From positions 1-64,000 of the forward strand of contig JAOFTV010000002.1 of the NCBI GenBank assembly GCA_028045305.1: 64,000 bases of DNA, written 5' to 3'. Both the position numbers and the translations under genes were made by a program. This stretch comes from Opitutales bacterium (lineage in GTDB: Bacteria > Verrucomicrobiota > Verrucomicrobiia > Opitutales > Seribacteraceae). Positions 21,201 through 31,459 of this stretch are shown piece after piece (within the stretch, counting starts at the first letter, position 1; the number at the start of each line of letters is the position of its first letter). Under the pieces are notes generated by a model, which searched no databases, was not told the DNA's origin, and saw nothing but the letters and a program-made list of their open reading frames with translations.

Positions 21201-21731
21201 ATGGAAAAGCCAAACCTAATTTTGCTTGTTCTTCTTGTCTCCAATTTAATTCTTTTATTTTGTTTGGACCTGATTAATTCAACGGTTGGTTCTTGGGGCT
21301 TCTTCCTCTACGTGCCCGCACTATTTTTTCTGCCCGCCACCCTATTTCTCGACCGCTTGCGTGCACTAATCCTTCTTTTTTTAACAGGTTTACTTTATGA
21401 TCTCAGCATTCACTCAACCCTCGGATTCCATGGGTTTTGCCTTTGCACTGCTTACTTGATCTGGCAGGAAATCTTCAAACTTGGAAGAAAGGGGTTAGCC
21501 CATCAGCCAGTTAGTCTGCAACTAGGAATAAATTTACTTTTCGGAGTAATGTGGGCAAGCTACGCATACTTCTTTTCTTCCTTTACTGGTGTATGGGAAT
21601 GGAGTCGGATGGCTATGGATTTAATCTTTTCTTCCTTATTGATCATACCAATCGGTATTTGGTTTCCTCGTTTTTGCACATCATTTACAGAACTCTTTCA
21701 AGGAAGCCCATATCCCAAGCATTCAAAATAA
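21201..21731 (+). CDS. mreD: MreD-like membrane protein
   Basis: Polytopic small membrane protein between mreC and PBP2 gene. Confidence 0.7.
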   Translation: MEKPNLILLVLLVSNLILLFCLDLINSTVGSWGFFLYVPALFFLPATLFLDRLRALILLFLTGLLYDLSIHSTLGFHGFCLCTAYLIWQEIFKLGRKGLAHQPVSLQLGINLLFGVMWASYAYFFSSFTGVWEWSRMAMDLIFSSLLIIPIGIWFPRFCTSFTELFQGSPYPKHSK

Positions 21732-21734
21732 GAA

Positions 21735-24314
21735 ATGAAGTTTTTCGAAAAGTATTTTCCGGAAAAGCGTAGGTTACGAATTTTCGCATGGATTTACCTT
21801 TCTTTATTCCTTGTTCTATTTAGTTATTTATTCTTCCGACAAGTTTTAGAAAGAGACGATTACCTCGAGAAAGAAAGACTTCAGGGACAAAGAAGAATCG
21901 TTCGGCCAGGTGCTAGGGGTGATGTATTAGATCGAGAAAACCGATTATTGATTGGCAATAAAGCTCATTACTCAGCAACTGTGCACTTGGAAATGCTAAG
22001 TCGGGAAATTTGGGAAAGAAAAGTAGAACTACGTAGGTTGTCACTCCAAATACGAGAAGATTTATCCCTACATTCGACTCTCAGCTTCAAGGACTTGGTT
22101 GTTTATTCTAGATCTTTTGACCATGTACAGAAAAGGGGCATCAATCTAGAAGGAAAAATAAATAAGGGGCATCCCAAACCCACCATTTGGCTCAACGGTG
22201 AGCGCTTGGGTGTCGAATTAAAAAAAGGTACGGATTGGAAATCTCATCTTGATGAAAATTTGATTAAAAACTTCAAGACTTTAAGCGTTCTTAACGCAGA
22301 CAGGAAAATCGAAGTGTCTGTGGCCGGTCTTTTTTCTTTATCTTTTGATCTTGATGATAAAGGAAAAATTCTAAGCAAAGCCGAACCACTACAAGAGTAT
22401 AATAGTTGGTACGATGCTTGGTTTTCACCAGAGAAAACATCCTTCCTTAACTTTTCCACCCGCGGATTTTCTTACACTTGGGAAGCACGCCATTCCGTAG
22501 TTTCTAGTTACATGGAAAAAATCAATTTATTAACAGGCAGGAATTCTACTTTGACAATGGCTGACCTTAAAAAGCATTGGCAACGTAAATTAGTGCTACC
22601 ACTAGAGCTATGCGGTAATTTAACAAATCAAGAATACGCTCTTCTTATTGAAAGACTTCCGCCAAATTCCCCCATCCAAGTTCAGGCTCAAGCGGTCAGG
22701 CATTATCCTGAACGGTTCCTCGCTTCCCATGTCCTTGGATATGTCGGTAGTGGATACGAATCTAACCCAGACACCTTATCCGGTTCTGATCTTGCTACTT
22801 TTGAACTACAAGGCAGGACAGGTAAAGCTGGTGTTGAGAAAACCTTTGACCCGCATCTTCGGGGAAAGGACGGGGGAGACATTTGGATTGTCAACCCCAT
22901 GGGTTCACGGTTTGAACGCGTGGAGAGACAGCCATCAGAAAAGGGTGAAGCGCTTACACTTTCCCTTGACTTAGATTTGCAAAAGATTGCTGAAAGTTCG
23001 ATTGATCGCATGGTAAAGCAGGTTTCAAGTCAGCGAAGGCTCCCGAATCAAGATTGGGAGCGAACGCTCGAAAGAAGAACGAATCGTGCACTTGCAGGAA
23101 CCAATGAAACAGAAGTTCGTGCGGAATTATTACTCTCGGCTTTTAAAGACGCACCCTTTCCTCTTACGGGCAAACAAGCTTCAACAGTTGCCGGTTTCAA
23201 GGGAACTCATTCTGATGCACAAAGACTTCTCCGTCATTTATATGCTCAGGGTGTTTTAAAAAGGGGAGCGAACAACCCGGATTCTTTTGCACTTTCGCCC
23301 CCTCCCCCACCTCCTGGTGCGGCCGTGCTGCTAGACTTAAAAACTTTTGAGGTACTAGCCTTAGCCAGTAAGCCGAATTACGACCTCAGCAGCTTGACTC
23401 CTTATATTTCGCAAGCTGCGTACAATGAAATACAAAGACGGGAAGCTTGGCTTCCGCGAGCATGGCATCCAGGATATGCTCCTGCATCTCCCTTCAAAAT
23501 TGTCACCGCCCTTGCCGGTCTGCAATCGTCGATAATTCGCCCGAACGAACCCTTGTTGTGTGAAGGAATATATCGTGGCATGAAATGCCATGTTCATCCT
23601 GGACAACATGGAGAAATGGACCTCCAACAGGCCATCTCTCAAAGTTGCAATGTTTATTTCTTCCGATGTGCTGAAAAAATGGGGCACCATGCATTGATCA
23701 ATGAAGCTCGTCGAGTGGGCATGGATCAAAAACCTCCTCTTGACTTACCCTCACTTCGCGATTCTCCTATAGTACCTGACCCAAAGTGGAAAAAAGAAAG
23801 AATTGGAGTTAAATGGACGATGGAAGATACCTTTAACATTTCAATTGGACAGGGCGGATTACGCCAAAGTCCCCTGCAAATGGCTTGCTTCATCGCCAAG
23901 CTCGCGGTGAACAAGCTGGATTTCAACCCTCTTGTCGTGAAAAGCAATGGTACATCAAAATTATCGGGTGAGCCCCTCATTGATTCCCTGAGCCGCCAGG
24001 AAATCATTGAAGGTATGATTCGAGCAACAACTGAAGGTACGGCTCGAAGATGCCGAATTGATGGAATCACGATCGCCGGGAAAACAGGAACTGGCCAATG
24101 GCGCAACCACAACATGAAACTTAATCTCGCATGGTTTCTAGGATTTGCACCCGCAGAAAACCCACTCGTTGCAATATCTGTACTCGTAGAGGGAGTCATT
24201 CCCCAAGATCAAGTTCAAGGAGGCTTAACAGCCGCTCCCATTGCAAGGGATATCTTGGCCGCTTACTTTTCTAAATACCACCAAGGTTTCACTTCCACCA
24301 AGTCACTCCCATAA
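21735..24314 (+). CDS. mrdA: Penicillin-binding protein 2-type transpeptidase (859 aa, with insertions)
   Basis: RGDVLDRENRLL, SPFK (SxxK), SCN (SxN), KTGTGQ (KTG) motifs; downstream of mreBCD. Confidence 0.93.
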   Translation: MKFFEKYFPEKRRLRIFAWIYLSLFLVLFSYLFFRQVLERDDYLEKERLQGQRRIVRPGARGDVLDRENRLLIGNKAHYSATVHLEMLSREIWERKVELRRLSLQIREDLSLHSTLSFKDLVVYSRSFDHVQKRGINLEGKINKGHPKPTIWLNGERLGVELKKGTDWKSHLDENLIKNFKTLSVLNADRKIEVSVAGLFSLSFDLDDKGKILSKAEPLQEYNSWYDAWFSPEKTSFLNFSTRGFSYTWEARHSVVSSYMEKINLLTGRNSTLTMADLKKHWQRKLVLPLELCGNLTNQEYALLIERLPPNSPIQVQAQAVRHYPERFLASHVLGYVGSGYESNPDTLSGSDLATFELQGRTGKAGVEKTFDPHLRGKDGGDIWIVNPMGSRFERVERQPSEKGEALTLSLDLDLQKIAESSIDRMVKQVSSQRRLPNQDWERTLERRTNRALAGTNETEVRAELLLSAFKDAPFPLTGKQASTVAGFKGTHSDAQRLLRHLYAQGVLKRGANNPDSFALSPPPPPPGAAVLLDLKTFEVLALASKPNYDLSSLTPYISQAAYNEIQRREAWLPRAWHPGYAPASPFKIVTALAGLQSSIIRPNEPLLCEGIYRGMKCHVHPGQHGEMDLQQAISQSCNVYFFRCAEKMGHHALINEARRVGMDQKPPLDLPSLRDSPIVPDPKWKKERIGVKWTMEDTFNISIGQGGLRQSPLQMACFIAKLAVNKLDFNPLVVKSNGTSKLSGEPLIDSLSRQEIIEGMIRATTEGTARRCRIDGITIAGKTGTGQWRNHNMKLNLAWFLGFAPAENPLVAISVLVEGVIPQDQVQGGLTAAPIARDILAAYFSKYHQGFTSTKSLP

Positions 24315-24329
24315 ACTCTCCAAATTCTA

Positions 24330-24920
24330 ATGGTAGCCACATCATCCACCATGTTGCCAATTGGCACTACTGCTCCAAACTTCCACCTGCCGGATGTAAG
24401 GAATAATCAAATAACCTCCATTGCCGAATCTACCGGGGAGGAGGCACTTTTGATCGCTTTCGTTTGCAACCACTGCCCTTATGTTCTTCTTCTCCTTGAA
24501 TCTCTTACAGCCAACTGTCACAGATGGATAAAGTGCGGGGTAAAAGTTCTTTTCATTTCATCAAATGATTCAGTCGAATATCCTGCTGACTCACCTCAAA
24601 AGATGAGGGAGTTGGCTGTAAAGCATAGGTTGCAATTTCCTTATCTTTTTGACGATGATCAATCCGTTGCCAAATCCTATCGGGCTGCATGCACTCCGGA
24701 TTTCTTCCTTTTCGACAAGCAGTACAGACTTTTCTACCGAGGACAATATGACGAAGCCAGACCAGGTAACGAAGTTTCTCCAAACGGTCGTGATCTCACA
24801 CTAGCAGTTGAATTGCTCCTTGCAGGCAAACCGTCTCCTAAAGAACAAAAACCTAGTATTGGGTGTAACGTAAAGTGGAAAAGGGGCAACGAGCCTGAAT
24901 ACTTCCAATCTCCTGGATAA
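24330..24920 (+). CDS. Thioredoxin-fold / AhpC-TSA family protein
   Basis: APNFHLPDV, FVCNHCPYV, SYRAACTPDFFLFD, LFYRGQYD motifs. Confidence 0.88.
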   Translation: MVATSSTMLPIGTTAPNFHLPDVRNNQITSIAESTGEEALLIAFVCNHCPYVLLLLESLTANCHRWIKCGVKVLFISSNDSVEYPADSPQKMRELAVKHRLQFPYLFDDDQSVAKSYRAACTPDFFLFDKQYRLFYRGQYDEARPGNEVSPNGRDLTLAVELLLAGKPSPKEQKPSIGCNVKWKRGNEPEYFQSPG

Positions 24921-24956
24921 GCAAATTACTCACTAAGAAACAGTCAGTGCATTGCA

Positions 24957-27900
24957 TTACTTTGTGGTCATCACATAAACACCATCCCAGTCATCCCCCG
25001 GTGGGTTTTCTTTCATTATTTTACAGCGATCAATCAAGATCATGGACGGATTGTCCTTAACTCCAGGCGTAACACCGGGCTTATTCGGTTCCATTTCTTT
25101 CGCTTTCTCAAATAGGTTAAGGGCACCATCCCAATCCTGTAATAAATACTTATCAATTCCCTGCTTAAAGCAATCCAAGCAGTCTTGTGTTTCTTGAGTT
25201 AATTCGGACATAAAACCAGTTGGTTCATACATCGCGACTGGCTGGGATCTTCCCTTCACTACAATTTTGTCCAAATAGCGGAAGGCAATGTCATCCTTAG
25301 TGGTTTCAGAGGCAAGCATGGTTTCTTCAGTAACCATAATATATGCGCCATATGCTTTCGCACCACTTTCGCAACGGGCGGCTAAATTCACCATGTCTCC
25401 CATCATGGTATAGTTGAACCGATCCAATGCCCCCATGTTACCTACGGTGGCGGTTCCAGTGTTACATCCAATACGGGTTTGCATTTGAGTGACAAGTCCA
25501 TGACACTTTCCCCACTTTTCAACCTCGGGCACCCACTTTTCTCGAAGTGAAATTTGTCTTTGCTGCATAAGTATGGAAGTTTTTACTGCTTGATAAGCAT
25601 GATCTTCCATAGGGATAGGTGCACCATACATGGCCACAATTGCATCTCCTATGTATTTGTCTAGAGTACCTCTTTCCTCCTGCAAAATATTGGTCATCTC
25701 GGTCAAATATTCGTTCATTAAATCAACCAGACCCGTAGGAGTGAGAAGTTCCGAAAAACTAGAAAACGCCTGAACATCACTAAAAAAAGCAGTAATTTTC
25801 GTCTCTTCACCTCCAAGCGATGGCTCTTTTCCCGAAGCAACCATCTCTTCAACCAAATCGGAAGAAACATAACTCCCGAACATTCCCTTCAATCGACCCT
25901 TGGCTTTTTGCTCGATTACCACCATTGCAGCTAGTCCAATAAATGAAGTACTTAGCCCCGCACAGGCTGGTGCGGTGATAGGCCAAATTACATGAGATTG
26001 AGAAAAGGTTTCGAACCCCAATAACACATATGCAACCAATAGGATAATTCCAGCTGCCTGTACGATACTTGCACGCTTACCCTGATAAACCGCGAGGAAT
26101 GCCATGAGCAGGCATACGGCTAGAGTAGCAAAGTGATCAACCTTAACAGGTAAGCGATGTATGAATTCTCCGTTTGTCAAAGTTTTGATCAAATTTCCAT
26201 GAACACTCACCTTGGGGACAACCGAACTATCAAAAGGGGTAGGCGCCAAGTCCTGAAAAGTTTTTTCCTCAGGACCCACCAAAACAATGGCATCTTTGAA
26301 GCATTCAAAAAACTTGTTAATTCTCGCCATTTCCTCCTGTTGTAGAACAAGGTTGGCTTTATTTTCAATAATCGCAGTTTCAATTTTACTTTTTTGTGCC
26401 AGAAGTTTTTCGTTTTTTGGATCTGCTTCTAGTGCGGTTTCTATTTTCTCTAGGTACTCTGGGCCGTTCAAGCGTTTAATAAATTCGGTCAGAGAATTTA
26501 AATTTTCCGATACTTGCTCATGAAATCTACCGTAGTCCAAAATGTCCTTCATCCCACACATCGGGTTGTAGGGGGATAGGACGCTAGGAGGAATAAAGTA
26601 GTAAGCAATTCCGTTAACAATAGCTCTTAACTCCTCAAAGTTCGGAATATCAAGATCACTTGGCTTTCCATTGATTAATCTGGTCGCAAAATCCACTAAT
26701 TCCGGATCGACTCCAAGCACCGTCATAGTGCTAGGCATTTCGGAATCAGCTTTGGGAAGTTCAAGATCCTCTACTCGATGTAGGAATAGCCTGATAATTT
26801 GCGGAGCAAGGCCTAGATACTCGACCATATTCTGATCTCCGTAAGCTCGTTTTGCTTCACGAATCAATTTTTTTTCAAGCAATTTGTTCGTCCAAGAAGA
26901 AAACCAGTTTACCTCCAACCACTGATCTTCCTCCAGTGGGGCTTCCACTAGAACAGTTCCATCCTTAGCAATCACAGATAAAAGTGTTTGCTCCTTCGAT
27001 ATACGAACATCCTCGTGAGACAAATTGTAATAAGCAAGGAGGGACTCCAAACCCAGCGTATATATATTCGCCTCCTTTATCAAAGGCATCACATTGGGTA
27101 AACTATTTACAAGTTCCCCAGGTCCATCTTCTCCACCCTCTATCCGGTAGACCAAGCGCAGAGTGTCCTCATGTTCGACTAACTCCGTATCAGCCTTTCC
27201 CTCTAAGCGTTCAAGCCTTGTTTTCTTTTCATTGTAAGTGTTTTCAATTTCGGCACGAGCTTCTTGTAATTCAGAGAGTTCAAGAGCTGCAAGACCAGTT
27301 GCTGGAACTAATTGTTCAAGTTCTGCCTTCTTGTCTGTCAGAAGATTAGTCAAATCATTAAACAATGCGGTTTTTTGTTCATTGCTGAAAAGATTTCCTT
27401 CGGTGGAAGAGGATGATTGAACAATCAATTCCTTAAGTTCGTCCCGTCGTTTTTTGCGCAAATCCAGTTGTGGACTGATTACTGCAGAAAGCCCTGGATT
27501 AGCCTTTAAAGTATTGGAGAAATTTTCTATTTGTTGAGAGATTCCAGCAAGTTCCTTGGCCCATTCAGCCGCATCATTTCCACTATCCATGCCAGGAGAA
27601 AGAAGCGACTTTACCTTACGATAAAGTTCATTTTCTCTAACCTTTCTCGTTTGAATTTGGGCATCAAGAAGAGATGCCAGGGAAGGATTAGCCTTAAGCG
27701 TACCACCAAGAGTATCGATTTCCTCGTTTAAAATATCCAATGATTTAAACAGCTCATTGATCGTTGAAATGCTATCTTCTGTAAGGTTTTTTTGCTCACT
27801 CTTACTCGCGAGCCCGAATGTTGCTTTGTCTAATTTATCCTCCAAAGATTGAGCCATTGTCTGCACTTCAGTAAGTTCAATCTTCAATTGTTCTATTTGG

Positions 27901-28691
27901 GATGCATTATCTCGTGGAAGCTCAAAACCTAATACACTTCGCTTCCCGCCAAGTACATTGTACGCATGAGCTTTGCCCCCCGCAGGAAACCACAATGGAA
28001 CCCATCTTGGTATTTCATCAACAGCCCGAAAAGGTGGAACGGTAAAAGAACCCATCCTTCCAATATAGACACCGTCGCTAAAACTTTGCAAAGGATAGGT
28101 AGGGGCTTCTGGATAACTAAACTTTCCCGATGCTTGCGAGTATCCATCCACAAACATGGGGGGAAATGCACTCGCTTCAATTGACTTAACAAAAGGAGTC
28201 GGAACTCCAGAATATAAACAACCAAGAACAACTTTGTCAGGAAAACTTGCAACCAGATCTCCCATGGCCAGATCACTTCGATAGGAGTTTTCTTTGGGTA
28301 CCATACTCGACATACTTTTGGGGGTAAAACCAAAATCAAAGCCGATGGATCTTGCTTTCCCTTTTTCCAGCAAAGTCATTGCTGTGTCACGGAAAAACGC
28401 ACGATCCCAAGGTCTTTCCCCTACTCCATCCATCGACAAGGTTTCGGCATCAAAATTCACATAAGTAACTTTGGGAATTCTTGGAACCGAATAATTTCCT
28501 TCTACCTTAACCATGTCTGCAGCATCGATTGTAGAATTCTGAGGAATCTCTCCACGGTAGACCATACGCCAATCCACGGTCTTAGTCTTCAGATAATCCA
28601 AGTATCCAAAGTGATTAATTGCCATCCAGATTACAGGAATGGGCAAAAGGGCGAAAAAGGTATTTCTGGATTCTTTACTTAGCTTAAACAT
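24957..28691 (-). CDS. CHASE2-domain class III adenylate cyclase with large coiled-coil insertions (1244 aa)
   Basis: N-terminal CHASE2-like region, three C-terminal TM helices, cyclase domain ITAFFSDVQAFSSFSE, DKYIGDAIVAMYGAP, FNYTMMGDMVNLAARCES. Confidence 0.93.
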   Translation of the reverse strand: MFKLSKESRNTFFALLPIPVIWMAINHFGYLDYLKTKTVDWRMVYRGEIPQNSTIDAADMVKVEGNYSVPRIPKVTYVNFDAETLSMDGVGERPWDRAFFRDTAMTLLEKGKARSIGFDFGFTPKSMSSMVPKENSYRSDLAMGDLVASFPDKVVLGCLYSGVPTPFVKSIEASAFPPMFVDGYSQASGKFSYPEAPTYPLQSFSDGVYIGRMGSFTVPPFRAVDEIPRWVPLWFPAGGKAHAYNVLGGKRSVLGFELPRDNASQIEQLKIELTEVQTMAQSLEDKLDKATFGLASKSEQKNLTEDSISTINELFKSLDILNEEIDTLGGTLKANPSLASLLDAQIQTRKVRENELYRKVKSLLSPGMDSGNDAAEWAKELAGISQQIENFSNTLKANPGLSAVISPQLDLRKKRRDELKELIVQSSSSTEGNLFSNEQKTALFNDLTNLLTDKKAELEQLVPATGLAALELSELQEARAEIENTYNEKKTRLERLEGKADTELVEHEDTLRLVYRIEGGEDGPGELVNSLPNVMPLIKEANIYTLGLESLLAYYNLSHEDVRISKEQTLLSVIAKDGTVLVEAPLEEDQWLEVNWFSSWTNKLLEKKLIREAKRAYGDQNMVEYLGLAPQIIRLFLHRVEDLELPKADSEMPSTMTVLGVDPELVDFATRLINGKPSDLDIPNFEELRAIVNGIAYYFIPPSVLSPYNPMCGMKDILDYGRFHEQVSENLNSLTEFIKRLNGPEYLEKIETALEADPKNEKLLAQKSKIETAIIENKANLVLQQEEMARINKFFECFKDAIVLVGPEEKTFQDLAPTPFDSSVVPKVSVHGNLIKTLTNGEFIHRLPVKVDHFATLAVCLLMAFLAVYQGKRASIVQAAGIILLVAYVLLGFETFSQSHVIWPITAPACAGLSTSFIGLAAMVVIEQKAKGRLKGMFGSYVSSDLVEEMVASGKEPSLGGEETKITAFFSDVQAFSSFSELLTPTGLVDLMNEYLTEMTNILQEERGTLDKYIGDAIVAMYGAPIPMEDHAYQAVKTSILMQQRQISLREKWVPEVEKWGKCHGLVTQMQTRIGCNTGTATVGNMGALDRFNYTMMGDMVNLAARCESGAKAYGAYIMVTEETMLASETTKDDIAFRYLDKIVVKGRSQPVAMYEPTGFMSELTQETQDCLDCFKQGIDKYLLQDWDGALNLFEKAKEMEPNKPGVTPGVKDNPSMILIDRCKIMKENPPGDDWDGVYVMTTK

Positions 28692-28848
28692 CTAGATCGA
28701 ATTTGGGGAACTACAAGATTTATAACCTTGAGCATTTCGAGCACCGCCGAGTCGGCAAGCTGAAAAATTCCTAATTGATTTATCTATGACTCTTTTCCCT
28801 TGGACAAATGTCTCCTTTGGTTACGCTTAAATCTTTGTATATCTTTTC

Positions 28849-29862
28849 ATGAACACATCTGAATCTACATCCAAACCTCCTGCTCCCGAAGAGCAGGAAA
28901 TTATAAAAAGCGAGTCAGCTTGGGTCAGTTTGCTCAAGCAAGAAATAGGTCGAGTCATCGTTGGGCAGAAATATTTGGTCGACCGCCTGATCATGGGCTT
29001 ACTTGCCAACGGCCATGTCCTCCTAGAAGGAGTTCCCGGACTCGCAAAGACACTGGCAGTTAAAACGCTTGCCGACTGTATAAAGGGAGAATTCAAGAGA
29101 ATTCAATTTACGCCCGACCTTCTACCCGCAGATGTCATTGGCACCTTAATTTACAGCCCTAACCAAGGGGAATTCACCACCAAAAAAGGCCCGATCTTCA
29201 CCAATCTTTTGTTGGCCGATGAAATAAACCGTGCTCCGGCAAAAGTGCAAAGTGCTTTGTTAGAAGGAATGCAAGAAAGACAGGTGACAATAGGAGACCA
29301 CACTTATTCTCTACCCCAACCTTTCCTCGTACTCGCCACTGAGAACCCGATTGACCAGGAGGGCACCTATCCATTGCCAGAGGCTCAGATGGACAGATTT
29401 ATGCTAAAACTCCTGGTAGACTATCCTGATCGCGATGATGAACTCAAAATCCTCAATGCCAATGCGACCTCAGCTGTACCTGAACAAGTCAACGCAGTTG
29501 TGGATGCAGAAACTATCTTTCACTCACGCAAATTAATTGATCAAATTTACCTGGATGAAAAGCTCAAAGGTTATTTGGTGGACTTAGTTCTGGCTACCCG
29601 CAAACCAAATGAGCATGGCGCATCCGAACTCGAGTCATTTATACGCTTTGGGGCATCACCACGTGCAACCATTAGTTTAGCAATGGCTAGCAAAGCGATG
29701 GCCTTTATGCAGGGGCGAAGTTTTGTTACTCCCCAAGATATTAAAGATATCGCCCCCGATGTTCTAAGGCATCGGGTTATTGTTACCTACGAAGCAGAAG
29801 CGGAAAATGTGGATAGCGATCAAGTTATCCAGAAAATTTTAGAAACCATTCCCGTTCCTTAA
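28849..29862 (+). CDS. MoxR-family AAA+ ATPase
   Basis: LLEGVPGLAKTL, LLADEINRAPAKVQSALLEGMQERQVT, ATENPIDQEGTYPLPEAQMDRF. Confidence 0.97.
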   Translation: MNTSESTSKPPAPEEQEIIKSESAWVSLLKQEIGRVIVGQKYLVDRLIMGLLANGHVLLEGVPGLAKTLAVKTLADCIKGEFKRIQFTPDLLPADVIGTLIYSPNQGEFTTKKGPIFTNLLLADEINRAPAKVQSALLEGMQERQVTIGDHTYSLPQPFLVLATENPIDQEGTYPLPEAQMDRFMLKLLVDYPDRDDELKILNANATSAVPEQVNAVVDAETIFHSRKLIDQIYLDEKLKGYLVDLVLATRKPNEHGASELESFIRFGASPRATISLAMASKAMAFMQGRSFVTPQDIKDIAPDVLRHRVIVTYEAEAENVDSDQVIQKILETIPVP

Positions 29863-29888
29863 TCGTATCCGCTAAACAAGCCTGTCGA

Positions 29889-30842
29889 TTGGCCAAGGAT
29901 AAGTTAGTACCAATGAATGAACCTGAACCCGAGTTCACACGGGAAATTCTGCGTAAAGTAAGGCAGATCGAGATTCGCTCGAATCGCTTAGTTTCGGAAG
30001 TTCTTGCAGGATCCTATCATAGTGCGTTCAAAGGCCAAGGAATTGATTTTGAAGAGGTTCGAGAGTATCAATCGGGAGACGAAGTTCGTACAATTGATTG
30101 GAATGTTACGGCCAAAATGAACGCCCCATTTGTTAAACAATACCGAGAAGAACGAGAATTAACCATCATACTCGCAGTGGATGTCTCTGCAAGCTCGTCT
30201 TATGGATCCAACCGGCAAAGCAAAAGAGAAAAACTTGCCGAGCTTGCAGCACTCCTTGCCTTTTCTGCAAACCGGAATGGGGACAAAGTCGGAATGGTGC
30301 TATTCACCGACGAAGTAGAGATATACCTTCCTCCGGCCAAGGGGCAACAGCATGTCCTTCGAATTCTCCGGGAAATCCTTTTTCATCCTTGCCATTCAAA
30401 AAGAACTGAACTGAGTTCCGGTGTTCGGTTCATCAATCAAGTCATACGTCGAAGAGCCGTGGTCTTTCTTTTGTCAGATTTTATTCTTGTTGAAAATTCT
30501 GGTGAGGAAGAATCAAGAATGGAAGTTTTTCTTCAACAAATTTCTGCAACACGCAGAAAGCATGACCTTGTATGTGCCCACATCCACGACCCGGCAGAAA
30601 AAATTATTCCTAATGTTGGATTGGTTGAATTGGAAGACTGTGAAAGTGGAGAGACATTTACCGTGGATACTTCCAATGCGAGCTTTCGTAACGAGTACAT
30701 AAGTAATTACGCCAAGGAAGAGGAAATGCTTCATGCCAATTTACGAAAGCGCGGCATTGATGCTTTCAATTTCTCAACCTCAGATGATTACGCACTTGCA
30801 CTCCAGGACTTTTTTCGAATGAGAGAAAAACGCCGCCACTAA
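29889..30842 (+). CDS. DUF58 domain-containing protein (TTG start; alternative ATG 29919)
   Basis: GSYHSAFKGQGIDFEEVREYQSGDEVRTIDWNVTAK motif typical of DUF58. Confidence 0.95.
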   Translation: MAKDKLVPMNEPEPEFTREILRKVRQIEIRSNRLVSEVLAGSYHSAFKGQGIDFEEVREYQSGDEVRTIDWNVTAKMNAPFVKQYREERELTIILAVDVSASSSYGSNRQSKREKLAELAALLAFSANRNGDKVGMVLFTDEVEIYLPPAKGQQHVLRILREILFHPCHSKRTELSSGVRFINQVIRRRAVVFLLSDFILVENSGEEESRMEVFLQQISATRRKHDLVCAHIHDPAEKIIPNVGLVELEDCESGETFTVDTSNASFRNEYISNYAKEEEMLHANLRKRGIDAFNFSTSDDYALALQDFFRMREKRRH

Positions 30843-31459
30843 TGACCTTATTCATCTCGTCTAAAAAACCATACCTTCTCGACCCCAAAATAGAGACGGA
30901 TACACCCTTGCCTGTTTTCAAATCAGTTTCTGAAATTTTAGGCGAACATATTTGGTGGATTACATTCCTTGCTCTTTTACTTATAGGACTTTCGGTGATA
31001 TGGATTTGGAAAAAAAGACTGAGCGACCGCCCCACTGAGAAAGTAGAGGCTCCGAGAATAGACCCATATGAAGAGGCAATGAGAGAGCTCGATGCCTTGC
31101 AATCTCTTAATCCTCAGCCTTTAGCGAAGCCTTATGTTTTTAAGCTGTCAAAAATCCTCCGGCTTTATGTGGAGAGAAAATTCAGTCTACCCGCTCTTGA
31201 ACAAACTGGAGAGGAATTTATCCGGGAGGTCTTGGTGCATCCTTTTCTTCAAAAAAATTTTGAACAACCCCTACGGGCATTTGTAGATAAAGGAGATCGT
31301 ATCAAATATTCCCCAGTATCCTGTGATGGTCATGAGCTAAAAGAATTACTGGAATCAGCCAAGTCCTTCATTCACAGTGCTCAGTCAAAATGGGAAAAGG
31401 AACAAAGCCCCGAAGAAGTTAAGGAAACTCTTTCAGAAAAGACTTACAAAATTAGATGA
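30842..31459 (+). CDS. DUF4381-like membrane protein
   Basis: One TM, position between DUF58 and VWA genes, DPYEEAMRELDAL...LSKILRLYVERKF pattern. Confidence 0.8.
   Translation: MTLFISSKKPYLLDPKIETDTPLPVFKSVSEILGEHIWWITFLALLLIGLSVIWIWKKRLSDRPTEKVEAPRIDPYEEAMRELDALQSLNPQPLAKPYVFKLSKILRLYVERKFSLPALEQTGEEFIREVLVHPFLQKNFEQPLRAFVDKGDRIKYSPVSCDGHELKELLESAKSFIHSAQSKWEKEQSPEEVKETLSEKTYKIR

Noticed and set aside
23726-24199. 157-aa minus-strand ORF and the 122-aa ORF 23361..23729
   Set aside because: Antisense to conserved PBP2 transpeptidase region containing SxxK/SxN/KTG motifs
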